NCBI GenBank assembly: GCA_002007465.1 | Contig: LNAC01000762.1 | Location: 579,425-643,424, forward strand | Reading direction: 5' to 3' | DNA: 64,000 nt | DNA from: Ailurus styani | Lineage: Eukaryota > Chordata > Mammalia > Carnivora > Ailuridae | In this document: piece after piece, positions 1-11,521 of the stretch | Position numbering within the stretch: position 1 is the stretch's first letter | How the letters are laid out: each line of letters begins with the position of its first letter | Program-made: the position numbers and the translations under genes | Notes under the pieces: model-generated | The model's input: the letters and a program-made list of their open reading frames with translations, nothing else | What the model was told of the DNA's origin: nothing | The model's database searches: none

Positions 1-696
1 GCTGCTTGAGCCTACGGTCCACTTGGGGATTTGGGCCTATCGGGGCCCGAGTGAGGGACCCTGGGGCTATGCTGCCAGAGGACCATCTTGAGGATGGACA
101 AAGGACTTGCAGGAAGCGTGTGTATCTTCAAGAAGGCAAGTCCTCTGCGGGACCACGAGGCACTGGCCAGCGGTGCTCAGAAGCAGGCTCCAGGCCGGGG
201 CGTAGGGCAATTCTAAGCACACCACAGTGCCTGTCGCTCCGTCCTGTGGCCTGGCATCCCTGGACTCCTGTGTGCATCTTAGGAAAAGACCACAAACAGC
301 AGGACGCAGGGGAGCAACAGAAAATCCCCGCCAGGGGCTGTCGGAGCTGCAGTGGAGGGCACAGCAGTGTGGCCGCCTGGGAGGAGCCGGCGCGTGGCCA
401 GTGTGGCCCGGTGTGGCCCAGCGTGGCCCAGCCGGGCAGCGTCAGGCAGCACAGGGGCGTGACGGCAGCAGGGCGCTATGTGGCCCCAGGGCCCTAGCAA
501 GGCACTTCCTGGGACTTGCTGGGCCCCAGGGCTGGGGTGGGTGCTCGGAACAGTCATAGGGATATAAAGTGGCCGTGGGACCCAGGAGGCAGCTTCCAGC
601 GGTGCTCAGAAACACCTGGAGAAGCTTCCGGAGAAAGCAGCATCAAAGTCTCACTGTGGTGCTCAGGAAAGAACCAGAGTAATGTTTTTTATATTA
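1..696. other. Unassigned intron sequence, GC-rich
   Basis: No gene or repeat recognised. Around 400-435 a short imperfect repeat of the word GTGTGGCCC occurs (GTGTGGCCCGGTGTGGCCC, then GCGTGGCCC twice in altered form), which opens several meaningless overlapping reading frames. Confidence 0.5.
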
Positions 697-713
697 AAGT
701 TGTTCTATTTTTG

Positions 714-844
714 CATTTTTTGCTTTTTTTTTTTCATTTTCTTATTATTTCTCTAAGGAGGCTCCACACCCAAAGTGGGGCTTGAACTCATGACCCTGAG
801 ATGGAGAGTCACGTGCTGCACTGACTGAGCCACCCAGGCACCCC
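714..844 (-). mobile_element. Old short-type Can-SINE
   Basis: Ends TGAGCCACCCAGGCACCCC (reverse of the tRNA-derived head), with a T-rich left end (poly-A of the minus-strand element). Flanked by imperfect duplications AAGTTGTTCTATTTTTG (697-713) and AAGTTGTTTTATTTTTG (846-862). This copy has the short body CTCCACACCCAAAGTGGGGCTTGAACTC. Confidence 0.9.
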
Positions 845-862
845 GAAGTTGTTTTATTTTTG

Positions 863-1639
863 ATGCTCCACTCACTGATGCGGCCTGGAGGGGAAAAGGG
901 GGATTTTTTTTTTTCAAAAAAGTTTAAGATTCAAAAATAACACTGGTGAATTAGTAACTGAAAGCAACTCTAAGGGGCAAGAGAAATAGAGGAACAGACT
1001 AATAAACAAATTTAAGCACACAGATGGAACTCCCACGTAGTGTCAGCCATTGTTGGTGTAACAAAAGAGTGGGTAATTTCAGACAGAAAATTAGGCAAAA
1101 TAGCAGCTTCATCGCTCTACAAGGTGCTTCGGTAACAATCAAGAGTAATAAATATATAAAGATGAAAGGCAAAGGAATACAAAGTAGCTAACAAGGAAAA
1201 GGATCTTTCAGAGAATCAGAAAGATGTAGGGCTTGGCAGGAAAGGTTAAGCAGCCATTTGAATGATAGAAGAATGGGAGAAATGCTGAGAATTACTTTTG
1301 ATCAGAAGGCAAATGACCAAGGTAAGAATGCAACCTCCAAGCAAACTAGCTCCTCCAACCACCCTTTCACACGGCAGCCCACCCCTGCCCTGAGCTGAGG
1401 GCCTTGTCTTAGAGACTTGACTCCTTGTGGCCAGCGCCTAGCCCAGGGCCCAGCAGAGAGGAAGCCTTGAATGGGTGTTTCCTGAATGAGCAAGGAAGTG
1501 TTCAGGGAACTGAAATAAAAGCCTATCTCTGGAAGACATAGGGAAAGAAATCGCTGGTCCCTAAGGCCACCAGAGAAGGCGACTCACACACATGGCGTTT
1601 CCTGGAATTCCATTTTAAATAACATTTAATGGTCTCCCA
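863..1639. other. Unassigned intron sequence
   Basis: AT-rich, with short A/T runs and no recognisable gene or repeat; may include decayed L1 too old to name by eye. Confidence 0.4.
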
Positions 1640-1775
1640 TGCACAGGCTCTGTGTCCACCGGGAAGCCTGAGATCCTCGCAAGCAAGGACCACAAATTCC
1701 TACGTCTTCCTTCCCAGCGCCTGGCACAGATCTGGGGTCTTAAATAGTTATTCATTAAGTAGGCTTGAATAAAGA
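1640..1775 (+). repeat. L2-like 3' end fragment
   Basis: The order CAAGGACCACAAATTCC ... CCCAGCGCCTGGCACAG ... TATTCATTAAGTAGGCTTGAATAA resembles the L2 3' end (usually ending CTGGCACATAGTAGG ... TTGAATGAATG). Boundaries are approximate. Confidence 0.6.
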
Positions 1776-2911
1776 AGATGAGAAGAGACAAGGAAAGTTA
1801 CTTCCAGCGGGCAAGGTTCTTTCGTTTCCATTTACCGGAGAAATGAGCTGGCTATTTATCAGGCTTCATTGCGACAGGCATTCCGCAGGACAAAGGCAGC
1901 CTTTGAGACCTACAGGAGGGGCACTGCCTTCCGCACAGCTCCAGGCTCGGTGTTTCCACGGGAGAGCTCAGGGTCAATGGTAAAGTACGTTGGCAGAGGC
2001 GCATGCCAGCGACGTTGGCACGGCACCTGCCCAGGGCTGGGACGGACTCCAGGCAGCCTGAGTCAAGTCAAGAAAGCTCATAATTCATCCAGAGGAGAAT
2101 TTAAAAACAATCCAATTAGTCGAGTATGACTGCAGATTGGGCAATTGAGTGTCAACTAAATTCAACAGTCAGGGCAGGAAGGAGGGGAACGGGGCCCATC
2201 CCTCTTCCCCCAGAACACATGACTCAGGTGAAGGTGAAAGGTCTCCCGCTTCTTGGATCCGAGGGCTCCGGCCGTATCAACCTGTCAGCAGAAATGCCTG
2301 CATTGTGTCAGTGGGCGAGCCTCCTCCCTTAATGCAGAAATTCCTAGGCAGGCAGCTCCCTGTGTAACGACCACTAGATTAAAGGGGCAAGACAAAGGAG
2401 CTAATTATTAGATAAGGAAGGGCTCTCAGACAGGAAATGCAGCAGGTTATTACAGCTGGTGCTAAGGGGGAGAGTTGCCCGGGTATTTAAACGCATGTGG
2501 AACAAAGCACAAGGAGTCATGATCACAAGTTCACGTCCTTCCTAAGGAAATGCGCCGGGGTTTTCAGGGAACTCGGGGCTCCCTAACCGCACCTAGGTTC
2601 CCCTGAGTTGGGGAAGTAGGCACAGGCAGCCAGCCGTCCCCCGATCCCTGCCCCCACCAGGCACCCTCTATACCCGCCTAGATACAACTTCCCACTCCAC
2701 CCACACCACTCAGGAGAGGCAGAAATGGTTTTGCTGAGCAAGAATCCGCAGCTTGTCCCTTGAGATCAAAGTAGTCACGGAACAGACTTTCAAGGGACGG
2801 TCTCCAGGCTCATCTGGTAACTGATACTGACACACACAGGGGCCTTGTCAGCACCAACCACTGTACCACTGAACACTCCCTGGGGAGTCCAGGAACTAAA
2901 GTTCACAGATC
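1776..2911. other. Unassigned intron sequence with a possible regulatory block near 2370-2500
   Basis: No gene recognised. The part 2370-2500 is AT-balanced and carries ACAAAGG, CTAATTATTA, AGATAAGG and CAGCTG-like words close together, as discussed in the findings. The remainder is plain. Confidence 0.4.
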
Positions 2912-3589
2912 CAGGAAAAACAATTCTAAAACTCACATGGAACCACAAGCAGTCAAAGCAGTCTTGATAAAGAACAAAGCTGGAGGCATCACTACCTGAT
3001 CTGAAACTGTATCACAGTTACAGTAACCAAAACAGTATGGTAAAGCACAAAGAGAAACACACAGACCAACGGAAGCCAATAGAAAGCCCAGAAATCAACC
3101 TTGCCTATATGGTCAGCTAATTTTCAACAAGGGCACCAAGACTGTACAATGGGGAAACGATGATCTCTTCAATAAATGGTTTTAGGACAACTGGATATCC
3201 ACCAGCAAAAAAAATAAAATGGACCCACTTCTTAATCCATAAAAGTTAACAGAAAATGGATGGAAGACTTAAAATAAGACCCAAAACCATAAAACTCCTA
3301 GAAAAAAACATGAGGGGGGGGAATATTTGACATTGGTCTTGACAATTATTATTATTACTTTGTTTTTATTTTTGGATAGGACACCAAAAGCTTAGGTGAC
3401 AAATGCAAAAATAAAGGAATGGAACTACTATAAATTAAAAGTTTCTACACAGCAAATGAAACCATCAACAAAATGGAAAGGCAACCTATGGGTTGGGAGA
3501 AAATATATGCAAACTACATTATCTGATAAGGGGTTAATGTCTGCAAAGTCCGAGGGACTCCTATAACTCAATAGCAAAACAAAAAAACA

Positions 3590-3614
3590 AAAACACACAC
3601 ATACACACACACAA
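3590..3614. repeat. Short (AC)n tract inside L1
   Basis: Interrupted CA dinucleotide run (ACACACACATACACACACACA) within an A-rich part of the L1. Confidence 0.85.
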
Positions 3615-3735
3615 ATAACCCAATTTAAAAAATGGACAAAAGGCCTGAATAGACATTTCTCCAAAGAAGACAGACAAATGGCTAACAGGTATAGGAAAAT
3701 GTGCTCAGCATCATTAGACATCAAATAAAACTCAA

Positions 3736-3930
3736 GGGATGATTGGGTGGCTCAGTCAAGCGTCTGACTCTTGATTTCAGCTCAGGTCATGACCGCAGGG
3801 TCATGAGATCGAGCCCCACATCAGGCTCTTGGCTGGGTGTGGAGCTTGCTTAACATTCTCCCTCTCCTTCTCCCTCTGCCTCTGCCTCTTCCCCAACTCC
3901 ACGCATGCTCTCTCAAAATAAATAAATAAA
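3736..3930 (+). mobile_element. Can-SINE inserted in L1
   Basis: Diverged head GATTGGGTGGCTCAGTCAAG, body CAGCTCAGGTCATGACC, and tail CTCTCTCAAAATAAATAAATA. The L1 continues on both sides, with near-identical flanks AATAAAACTCAA (3724-3735) and AATAAAATTCAA. Confidence 0.93.
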
Positions 3931-4765
3931 ATTCAAAACCATAAGGACATATCATTTCACGCCTGCTAGGATGACTATTATCAACAAAACAGAAGTTAAG
4001 TGTTCGTGACGATGGGGAGAAAGGGAAACCCTCATACACTGTTGGTGGGAGTGTAAATTGGTGCAGGCATTCTGGAAAATGGTACGGAGGTTCCTCAGAA
4101 AATTAAAAATGGAACTACCATACGACCCAGCAATTCCACTTCTGGCTATATACCCAGAGGAAATGAAATTAAGTACCTCCAAGACATAGCTGTGCTTCCA
4201 TCTTCGCTGCAACATTATTCACAATACACAATATATGGAAATGACTTAAGTGTCGCCAAGGAAGGGATAAAGAAAAAGTGGTGTATATCTGTATAGACAC
4301 CATGAACTATCACTCAGCTTTAAGAAAGGGGATTCGGCTATTTGCAACAACATGGATGAACCCAAAGGACATTATGCGAAGTGGAGTAAATGAGATAAAA
4401 GAACAACCCTGCATGATCTCACTTCTGTGTAGAATCTTAAATAGTCTAGTACACAGGAGCAGAGAGAACGGGACGGCTGCGGGGCGCAGAGATGGAGGCG
4501 AGGGGAAGGCGCCGGGACAGAAGTACAAGGCAGTTACGCGCGCTCACCCAAGGGCTGCTCTAACGCACAGAATGAGAACTAGAGTTAATCATTCTGTAGA
4601 GAGCTCTGGAACTTTGCTGAAAGTAGATTTCAAGTGCTCTCATCACACCAAAAAAAAGTAACGATGTGAGGAGAGGACGTATTAATGAGCTCAACTCTAG
4701 CCATCACTTCACTGTGTATATCCAATGTCACAACAACTTTTATTTAAAATTGTCATTTGTCAAAG

Positions 4766-4770
<5 letters not shown>

Positions 4771-4823
<53 letters not shown>
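4771..4823. repeat. (GA)n microsatellite, about 26 units
   Basis: Uninterrupted GA run preceded by AAAGAAAGAAAG, placed at the 3' end of the L1, so it probably grew from the L1 tail. It explains a spurious reading frame rich in Glu and Arg. Confidence 0.97.
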
Positions 4824-4824
<1 letters not shown>

Positions 4825-5340
4825 AGCTCTTAAGGAAGCAGCAAAGTTCCAGGGACAGTCAAGGGCAAAGGGACATCAGTGGGACGGTCCCCATAGGCAT
4901 CCCATAAACTAGTCTCCATCCCGCCTACCTCTCCCTTCCCAGGCCTTCTTCCCCAGGTGGACCCCCAACCTGTTCCTGCTTCAGGCAAGGGCACAGGGTC
5001 ACTAGTGGCCTCCAGCTCTTATACACCTGCTCGGTCTCACCCTACATCCCTCAACACCAGTCCTCCCCTTCCTCCTCCTCCCTCCTCCTCCTCCACCATA
5101 ACCAGGGCACACATGCCCACTGCCAGGCTGGGGCGGTGGGGCGGTCGGAGCTTACCTATTCCCCACCCCAAGCCCCAGCCCCTCAGAGGCTCCCAGTGTG
5201 GATGTGTCAGTGAAGACCTGGAGGGAGGAAGGGCAGGTGAGGGAGGGCAGGGAAGCCCGCGCTGCTCACCATTCAATTCCAGCATTCAGCACAGTGTTAA
5301 ATATCTGTGACATGCCACCTGAATCAAGAAGGAAGTCTAG
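4824..5340. other. Unassigned intron sequence with a CTCCTC tract
   Basis: No gene recognised. About 5060-5096 is a polypyrimidine run of CCTCCTC units, a possible triplex-forming mirror tract. Confidence 0.5.
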
Positions 5341-5549
5341 GGGCACCTGGGTGGCTCAGTCGTTGAAGTGGCTGCCTTCGGCTCAGGTCATGATCCTGGG
5401 GTTCTGGGATCGAGCCCAGCATCCGGCTCCCTGCTCAGAGGGGAGTCTGCTTCTCCCTCTGCCTCTACTCCTCCCCACCACCTGCCAGCTCAGGCTCTCT
5501 CAAATAAATAAAATCTTAAAAAAAAAAAAAAAGAAAAGAAAAGAAAAAG
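5341..5549 (+). mobile_element. Can-SINE
   Basis: Starts GGGCACCTGGGTGGCTCAGT and ends TCAAATAAATAAAATCTTA followed by A13 and AAGA repeats. Flanks AAGAAGGAAGT and AAGAAGAAGT are consistent with a target duplication. Confidence 0.95.
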
Positions 5550-5604
5550 AAGAAGTAAAGGCAGTCAGTGGAAAGCAAAAGGCCAATGTCATGGAACAAT
5601 GTGG

Positions 5605-5801
5605 GTACATCACGGTCTCCCCACGGTCTCTCCCCATGGTGTCTGGAGCGTTTTGGGGTTGTCACAACTAAAGGATGCTACCAATCCATAGTGGATAGAA
5701 GTCAAGGATGCTGCTGAACATCCCACTGGGCACAGGACGGCCCTCCCAACAGAGGATTATCTGGTCCAACATGACAGCAGTGATGAGGTTAAGAAACCCT
5801 G
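5605..5801 (-). mobile_element. MER20-like hAT transposon fossil
   Basis: Contains TTGGGGTTGTCACAACTAAA, GGATGCTGCTGAACATCCC, GGCACAGGACGGCCC and a terminal GGTTAAGAAACCCTG. These match in order the MER20 consensus (non-autonomous hAT-Charlie) read in reverse. Non-coding. Confidence 0.82.
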
Positions 5802-5889
5802 AAGCAGACACTCAGCAGAATCCATCCAATTCAACATTTGCTGAGTGTATGCAGGTGCGAGGTTAGAAGCATTCAGGAATTAGGAGTAA

Positions 5890-6073
5890 GGGGCGCCTGG
5901 GTGGCTCAGTGGGTTAAAGCATCTGCCTTCGGCTCAGGTCATGATCTCAGGGATCGAGCCCCACATTGGGCTCCCTGCTGGGCAGGGAGCCTGCTTCCAC
6001 CTCTCTCTCTGCCTGCCTCTCTGTCTACTTGTGATCTCTGTCTGTCAAATAAAATCTTTAAAAAAAAAAAAAA
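5890..6073 (+). mobile_element. Young Can-SINE, mustelid-type tail
   Basis: Head GGGGCGCCTGGGTGGCTCAG, body CTGCCTTCGGCTCAGGTCAT, tail CTGTCTACTTGTGATCTCTG then TCAAATAAAATC and a poly-A. Target duplication AGGAATTAGGAGTAAG / AGGAATTAAGAGTAAG (6074-6089) has one mismatch, indicating a fairly recent insertion. Confidence 0.97.
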
Positions 6074-6089
6074 AGGAATTAAGAGTAAG

Positions 6090-6509
6090 ACAAGTCTCTT
6101 CTTTCAAGGCTGCGTAAAACAACTATTAAATCCAAGTTAAATTGGGTGTGTAAGTGCTTCCGGATCCTGGGAAAAGTAGGACAATGTTAGGCCAGCATTC
6201 ACCAGGAAGAAGATCAGTCCCTAGCTTGGTCATGGAGGGTAAAGGAGCCCGGGATGGGCACACTTGGGGGCGGGGGGCTGGCAGGTGAATGGGCTGAGCT
6301 GGGGGCAGCAGTGCCCTCACTGGCCCCACTGTGAGAAACGCGTTCCTGGGGACACACACGAAGCCCACTGACCTCTGGTTCTCCCACTTCATCACCAGCT
6401 ACAGAAGCCCGAGAAGCTGCCTGTCTTTCTCTCCCCCATCCCTCGGGGCCTCGAGCAGGGCAGGGACTTAATGAATAGAAAATAATTAGGAAATGGCCAA
6501 AAATATAAG
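6090..6509. other. Unassigned intron sequence
   Basis: Unique sequence with no gene or repeat recognised. Confidence 0.4.
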
Positions 6510-6655
6510 AACTGCCATTTAATGAGTGTTTGCTCCAGGCCGGACAGTCCGCTGATCCTCACTCCATCCTCACCCCAACCCTGTCAAGTGCACTGAACGG
6601 CGGTGCTTTAAAGGGGGATACCGAGTGAGGGAAGGAACAGGGAGATCCACAATGA
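6510..6655 (-). repeat. MIR fragment
   Basis: CCATTTAATGAGTGTTTGCT, then ATCCTCACTCCATCCTCACC and AAGGGGGATACCGAGTGAGG follow the order of a reversed MIR (atttattgagcgc ... cctcacaacaaccc ... ggggaaactgagg). Strongly diverged. Confidence 0.6.
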
Positions 6656-7204
6656 AGTCAGCGAAGAAACACCTTGAACGGCTCTGCTAGACCAGTCTCT
6701 CCTCCCAGCCTGGGGTCTTCCCTATTCTGACTGTTCCCCGGCTTTCCGGCCTGCCACACACCACCGCCCCCCGACCCCAGCATCAGGGCGTGCACCCTCG
6801 AGGGAGCGGACCAGCACCTAGCTGTGCAAAGCGGGGCATCCAGTGGGTAACTGGTGATTTTGCAAGGGTCCCTAAGGCCACTGTGGTGCTGGCACCAGGC
6901 CTAGGACCTCCCGGAGTTCTGCTGGACAAAGCCGGTGCCACCCACATAAGGGACGGAAGCAGGAACTGCTCCAAGGGCATCCTCGGGGAAAAGGTTCAGG
7001 ATCCCCGCTCCTGCTAACTCAGGCAGCAGCTCCCAGCAGCTTCTTTTCACCAGCACATTTAACACAGCCTCTAATTATGTGATAAAAATCCTACTGGCAA
7101 CTGCTTTTCCCAGAGCAGCACATTACCACCATCCAAATAGTCCTCGGTCTCTAAATAATAGGGTAGTTTTACGAGGCACGTCCCTACAGCAGCTGCAACA
7201 GCAT
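6656..7204. other. Unassigned intron sequence
   Basis: No gene recognised. Open frames on both strands at 6783-7017 have no known domain. The part 7020-7200 is AT-balanced. Confidence 0.4.
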
Positions 7205-7415
7205 GAATGGGTACTGGTTAATCCTTTCTATTTATGCAGTCCTCCTACCATTTAGAGGATGCTCTCGTGGCTTTGTCTCACGGGATCCAAGCAAGCAGGT
7301 TATGAGACCCGTCCCCCGATTTTCCATTTTACAGTGGGAGAAACCAAGGCTCGCTCTGAGATGTAACATGCATTTCCCACGGTCACACGGCAATGTCTTC
7401 TGACCACAGCTACTT
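7205..7415 (-). repeat. MIR fragment
   Basis: CCATTTTACAGTGGGAGAAACC, CTCTGAGATGTAACATGCAT and CGGTCACACGGC match the reversed MIR core (cattttacagatgaggaaac ... ggtcacacagc). Confidence 0.82.
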
Positions 7416-7605
7416 TTTCCAGGCACTTGATGTGGACCAGCCGCTTGGCCAGACCTACTGGCCATGGGGCCAATTCTTCATTCTCCTTTCCTATCCTATT
7501 TAATTGGTAAATAACAAACAGTGCCTACTTGTATGTCAATAAAGAGAAATTACTGATACAAAACCCAATAATCCCTTCTCTTATTAGAATAAGGCTCAGC
7601 CAATT

Positions 7606-7800
7606 CAGGGGTTGGCAAGCTTTTTCTGCACAAGGCCAGACAGCAAATAGCTGAGGATTTTGTAGGACAGACTATCACTACCACTCAACTCTGCCCTTAA
7701 GAGAGCAAAACTGCCTGCAGACAATTTACACATGAATGGGCATGGCTTTGGGCCAATCAACTTTATAAAAACCAGTGATGGGACTAGTTTGCTAACTCTT
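7606..7800 (+). mobile_element. hAT-Charlie-type DNA transposon fossil
   Basis: Begins CAGGGGTTGGCAAGCTTTTT and ends AGTTTGCTAACTCTT, imperfect inverted termini. The inside (AAGGCCAGACAGCAAATAGC, CACTCAACTCTGCC, GAATGGGCATGGCTTTG) matches a widespread non-autonomous mammalian hAT family whose exact name I do not assign. Confidence 0.75.
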
Positions 7801-7819
7801 AAATCATAAGGGCTTCCTC

Positions 7820-8205
7820 CCTGTTAAGAACTGAACTGGGTCCCCGCAAAATACATTGTTTGAAGCCCTGAGCTTCACAGTGACTGTATTTGGAGATAGG
7901 ACCTTGAGGGAGGTGATTGGAGTTAAATGAGGTTGTAAGGGTGGAGCTTAATCCAAGAGGGTTGGAGTCCCTAGAAGAAGAGGAAGGGACACGGAGAGTG
8001 TGTAAGTGCAGAGAAAAGACCAGGTGAGGACAGAGCAGGAGGCGGCTGTCCACGGGCCAGGAAAAGAGGCCTCGCCAGAAACCAGCACTGCCAGGAACTA
8101 GATCTTGAGGCTCCAGAACCATAAGAAAATAAATTTCTGTTCTTTGGGGTTTTCTGTTGTGGTGAATTCATCTGCAGCCCTAGCAGGTGAAAACACCATC
8201 CGACA
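7820..8205 (+). mobile_element. MLT1-type (MaLR) LTR
   Basis: Phrases in order: AACTGGGTCCCCGCAAAATA, GGAGGTGATTGGAGTTAAAT, GGTGGAGCTTAATCC, GTGAGGACAGAGCAGGAGGC, CTCCAGAACCATAAGAAAAT, AAATTTCTGTTCTTT. These follow the MLT1/MSTA LTR layout. It is antisense to NOS1AP and non-coding. Confidence 0.85.
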
Positions 8206-10559
8206 AATCTGATCAACCATCGGAGTCAAGCTCTCCTATAAATTAGGGACTCAGAAAAATAATAATTTTTAGTGGTAATAGGTTTAAAATGCCTCATCCA
8301 CTTCCCTTTCCTGATTTAAAGATCCCTTTATTCTAATCCAAAGACCTAGCTCAACATTGCCTTGGTTTTTTCCCCCCCCCATTCTTTTTTTCCCCGTTTC
8401 TCTGAATTTTCCAGTTACTTATGTTAACATTCCCTGAGAGGTTGTATGCCACTGTTTTCCCTTTCACAAGGTAAAGAGAGGACCCCAGGTTGCTTAGAAA
8501 GTGGTCTTCACTGGAGCAGTACAAGCAGTTGGCTCCAATGAGATAAAGTGGCCAACGGATAGATGCATGCAGGCTCCCGGTTATTCGCAAGTTAGGGAAG
8601 CGAGCACCGGCCCAATGCCCCAGAAACAATCCTCTGAAAGAGTAGGAGGAGCAAACCTTTAGGAAATAGTTCGAGGAGACCGCTGAAGACAGAAAGAGCC
8701 ACCGACAGGCTCCCAAAGCACCACCTGCTCGTGGCACACACGAGGTCGGCGTAGCGTTCAGAACCCTGCAGGCCGGCCCACACAGCAGAGCTAGCAATTA
8801 CAACCCGGCCGACCCACGGCGAGGCAGCTGCAATTCCCAAACCTGCAATTCTGGGCTGAGCATGCCTTCCACACATCTCCACAGTCTTCCTTAATAAAAA
8901 GATCCAACAACGATGACACCAGAGCACTCCCCAGAGAGGCTGTTTTGTTGTTCTGGATGGAACTCACAGACGGAAGCGTGAGCGTGGCAGTGTTAGCATC
9001 GTGTTTGCAGGGCTGCAAGGGAAACCCTGTAACTTGGAGTCCCATTTCCAAGAGGCATCTGGTTTAACAAGTTTTGCCTTCTCCGGTCCCCATTCACTTC
9101 ACGGTTGCTCTCTGCCAAAGGAGGGGAGGGAAAGGGCACGGCAGGTAGAAAGAGAGCCAAGCTTGCTTTTAACGCTTTGCCCTGCAACCCAATGGCACAA
9201 GTCAACACTGCTCCCCATTAGATAAACGACCACACCTCCTCAAACAAAGTCAAAGCTACTTCTTAAAAACTCCCTAAATAAAATGCAAACCGATCCCGGA
9301 ATTTCGAGAAGAAATGAGGTAATGTGTATGCAGGCACAAGCAAGCCCCACACAATCATCAACAGATGTTTGCTCCATAAACGTATAAATAATCACCAGGA
9401 GCCAGCTTCCTGTCCAGGGTTCAGGTGCTCACCCCTTAAGAAGCTAGGCAGTGGTTCGGTTTCATCTCCAGGACCAACTGATGAGCTCTAGTTTTTCTGG
9501 CAACAAATTGATGCTATATAAGGTTTTACAAAATCCTTTGATGCCTTGTTGTTGAGCCCCACGGAGGCTCAGCCATCCATGGAGCCCAGTTATCTTCCTA
9601 TCCCCTTCTGCAAAAAATCTAGGGTAAATTTTAGTAGCTGCTTCTCCAAGTTCCCTGGTCCTACCCTGTAAACAAATCACCACCCATTCACATCCCACAC
9701 AAGCACCCACAGCCGCACGTGTGCACATATAATCCCCAGAAAATTGCAGCAACCCCAACCGGGTGATTCAGAATCATCGTCATTTCTAAGAATTACGGAA
9801 AGCTGGAGCTTCACATCATTCTTCCACTCCACTCCCTTCCGAAAACCGCTCCAACAGCTGGAAAGCCAGGACGCCACGCCACGGAACAAGGTGCGCTAAC
9901 CTGAGAACGTGCCCACAGGAGACGGGCACAGGATGATGCCCAAGGGACAGGAGGCTGTGGACCACCTTCCTCCCAGCTCCCGCTGCAAACTGCTCAGAGC
10001 AACCACCCCACTGACACCCGCCGGCCACCTGTGGCTTGGGTTTCCTACCCAGGGACCAGCCACCCAGAGGAACTGAACACAAAAGCCATTTTTAGTCTCC
10101 CACACCCAGCGACGAGTCCTTCAAGTGTCCCAATCCCAAGATGGACAAAAATCGAAGGAAGTGACATGCAAGCTGAAATATGAAAGAGGACTAAGAGTTT
10201 GGGTCCGGGGGGAAGCCACGCATTACGCGTGTAAGGTCTGGAAGCAAGGGAGGGCATGGTACAGCTGAAGGAAGTCCCACCATCCTGTAAAGCAGCAGAG
10301 AAGGGGAAAAGCAGGTGGAGAAAGCAGCTGGAGCCTGATGGTTCTGTATGGGCCCTTTCTGGCTATGGTGAGAGAGTTTGCATCATCCCAAGAGCAGGGC
10401 CAGTGCAAGGCGAGCAGCCTTCGGGGACGTGGTCAAGGGCAGCAAGCCCACGCTGCTGCGGGATCACTCACCAAGCCACAGGGCCCGTGGCAGCGGTGAC
10501 AAGGATAAGAAGTTGCATTTACTGTGCACTTTTCAGGACATCAAGATCTTTATGTGTTG
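8206..10559. other. Unassigned intron sequence
   Basis: About 2.3 kb without a recognised gene. A C9/T-rich run lies near 8368-8395. Open frames (for example 8351-8797 on the minus strand) show no domain and overlap frames on both strands. A weak L2 or MIR end may lie near 9355-9400 (ACAGATGTTTGCTCCATAAA). Confidence 0.4.
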
Positions 10560-10574
10560 AACCTCGGTGGTTTT

Positions 10575-10767
10575 TTTAAGATTTTTTTTTTTTTTTTTTT
10601 TGACAGAGAGAGAGATCACAAGCAGGCAGAGAGGCAGGCAGAGAGAGAGAAGAAAGCAGGCTCCCTGCCATGCAGAGAGCCCGATGCGGGGCTCCATCCC
10701 AGAACCCTGAGATCATGACCTGAGCCAAAGGCAGAGTCTTTAAGCCACTGAGCCACCCATGTGCCCC
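10575..10767 (-). mobile_element. Young Can-SINE, mustelid-type
   Basis: T-run on the left, GAGAGATCACAAGCAGGCAG, then the reversed head TGAGCCACCCATGTGCCCC. Target duplication AACCTCGGTGGTT (10560) / AACCCTCGGTGGTT (10769). This copy is in the sense orientation of NOS1AP. Confidence 0.96.
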
Positions 10768-10784
10768 AACCCTCGGTGGTTCTT

Positions 10785-11507
10785 GAATATCCCACCAACC
10801 TTCTTTCTGGGCTGCTCTACCAAAGGGGAAAAAGGCCACTTGCTCCGGGGCCTGTTGGATGGTGCAGAAGGGCTCCTGTCAGAAGCAAGGTGAGCTAGCT
10901 TTCACGTCCTCGGTGCTCAGCACTTAAAGCATCATCTTACACTCACAAGGTGCTTTCGTGTGCATTTCATTTCATTTGCTCCCTGCCCCACCCGAGCCTC
11001 TGGGAACGCAGAACTGGAAGCAGCCCCCTTGAAGCAGTGAAGAGATTTTCAGAAAGCAGATACAAAGTCAGGCTCTGAAGTCACGGTGAGCGGCGCTGGG
11101 GTGGAGGGGGAAAATCGGTTAGAGAAAAAGACCGTCCTCTTTGATGCTCTTCCCCAGGCGGCTCCAAGCCTGGCTTCCACGCTCCTTCCTCTAATGCCTT
11201 CTCATCGTAATGCAGCCATTGAAAATTTGCTGAAAACCTACATGCTTTAGAGGATGGGCCCCCGGGAGGAGAAATGGTCCCCTGGCTGCCCATCCCAGCC
11301 ACTCTTCGGGCACTGCCCTTAAGGCGCACTGCTTTAGGGGGACAGTGCTGGAACCCAGAAGGGGGATCCACATCCTTTATCCCGAGCCCAAGGCTCAGTC
11401 CACTACATCACCTGGATGAACGAAGAGACAAATGGACGAGCACAGAAGTGGAGACAGACCAACAGACAAGACCTTGAGGGCTCTACATCCACCTCCTTCA
11501 ACTAATG
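10785..11507. other. Unassigned intron sequence
   Basis: Mostly unique. The stretch 10905-11090 faintly resembles a MIR end (CATCATCTTACACTCACAAG) but is too diverged to call. Open frames at 11081-11373 have no domain. Confidence 0.4.
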
Positions 11508-11521
11508 AAACATTTCATGGG

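Larger units (their letters stand above)
2912..4763 (+). mobile_element. 5'-truncated L1 (ORF2 end and 3' UTR), split by a Can-SINE
   Basis: Recognised by typical L1 ORF2-end and 3' UTR phrases: AACTCACATGGAACCACAAG at 2930, ACATGGATGAACCCAAAGGA near 4350, and the 3' UTR TTTGCTGAAAGTAGATTTCA near 4615. Many stops interrupt ORF2, so it is inactive. It is interrupted at 3736-3930 by a SINE and ends in a GA-rich tail. It is antisense to NOS1AP. Confidence 0.9.

Noticed and set aside
555..575. TATA-like GGGATATAAAGTGG
   Set aside because: Isolated TATA word without initiator, CpG context or downstream gene; such words are common by chance.
4725..4907. Reading frame with Glu-Arg repeats
   Set aside because: Translation of the (GA)n microsatellite.
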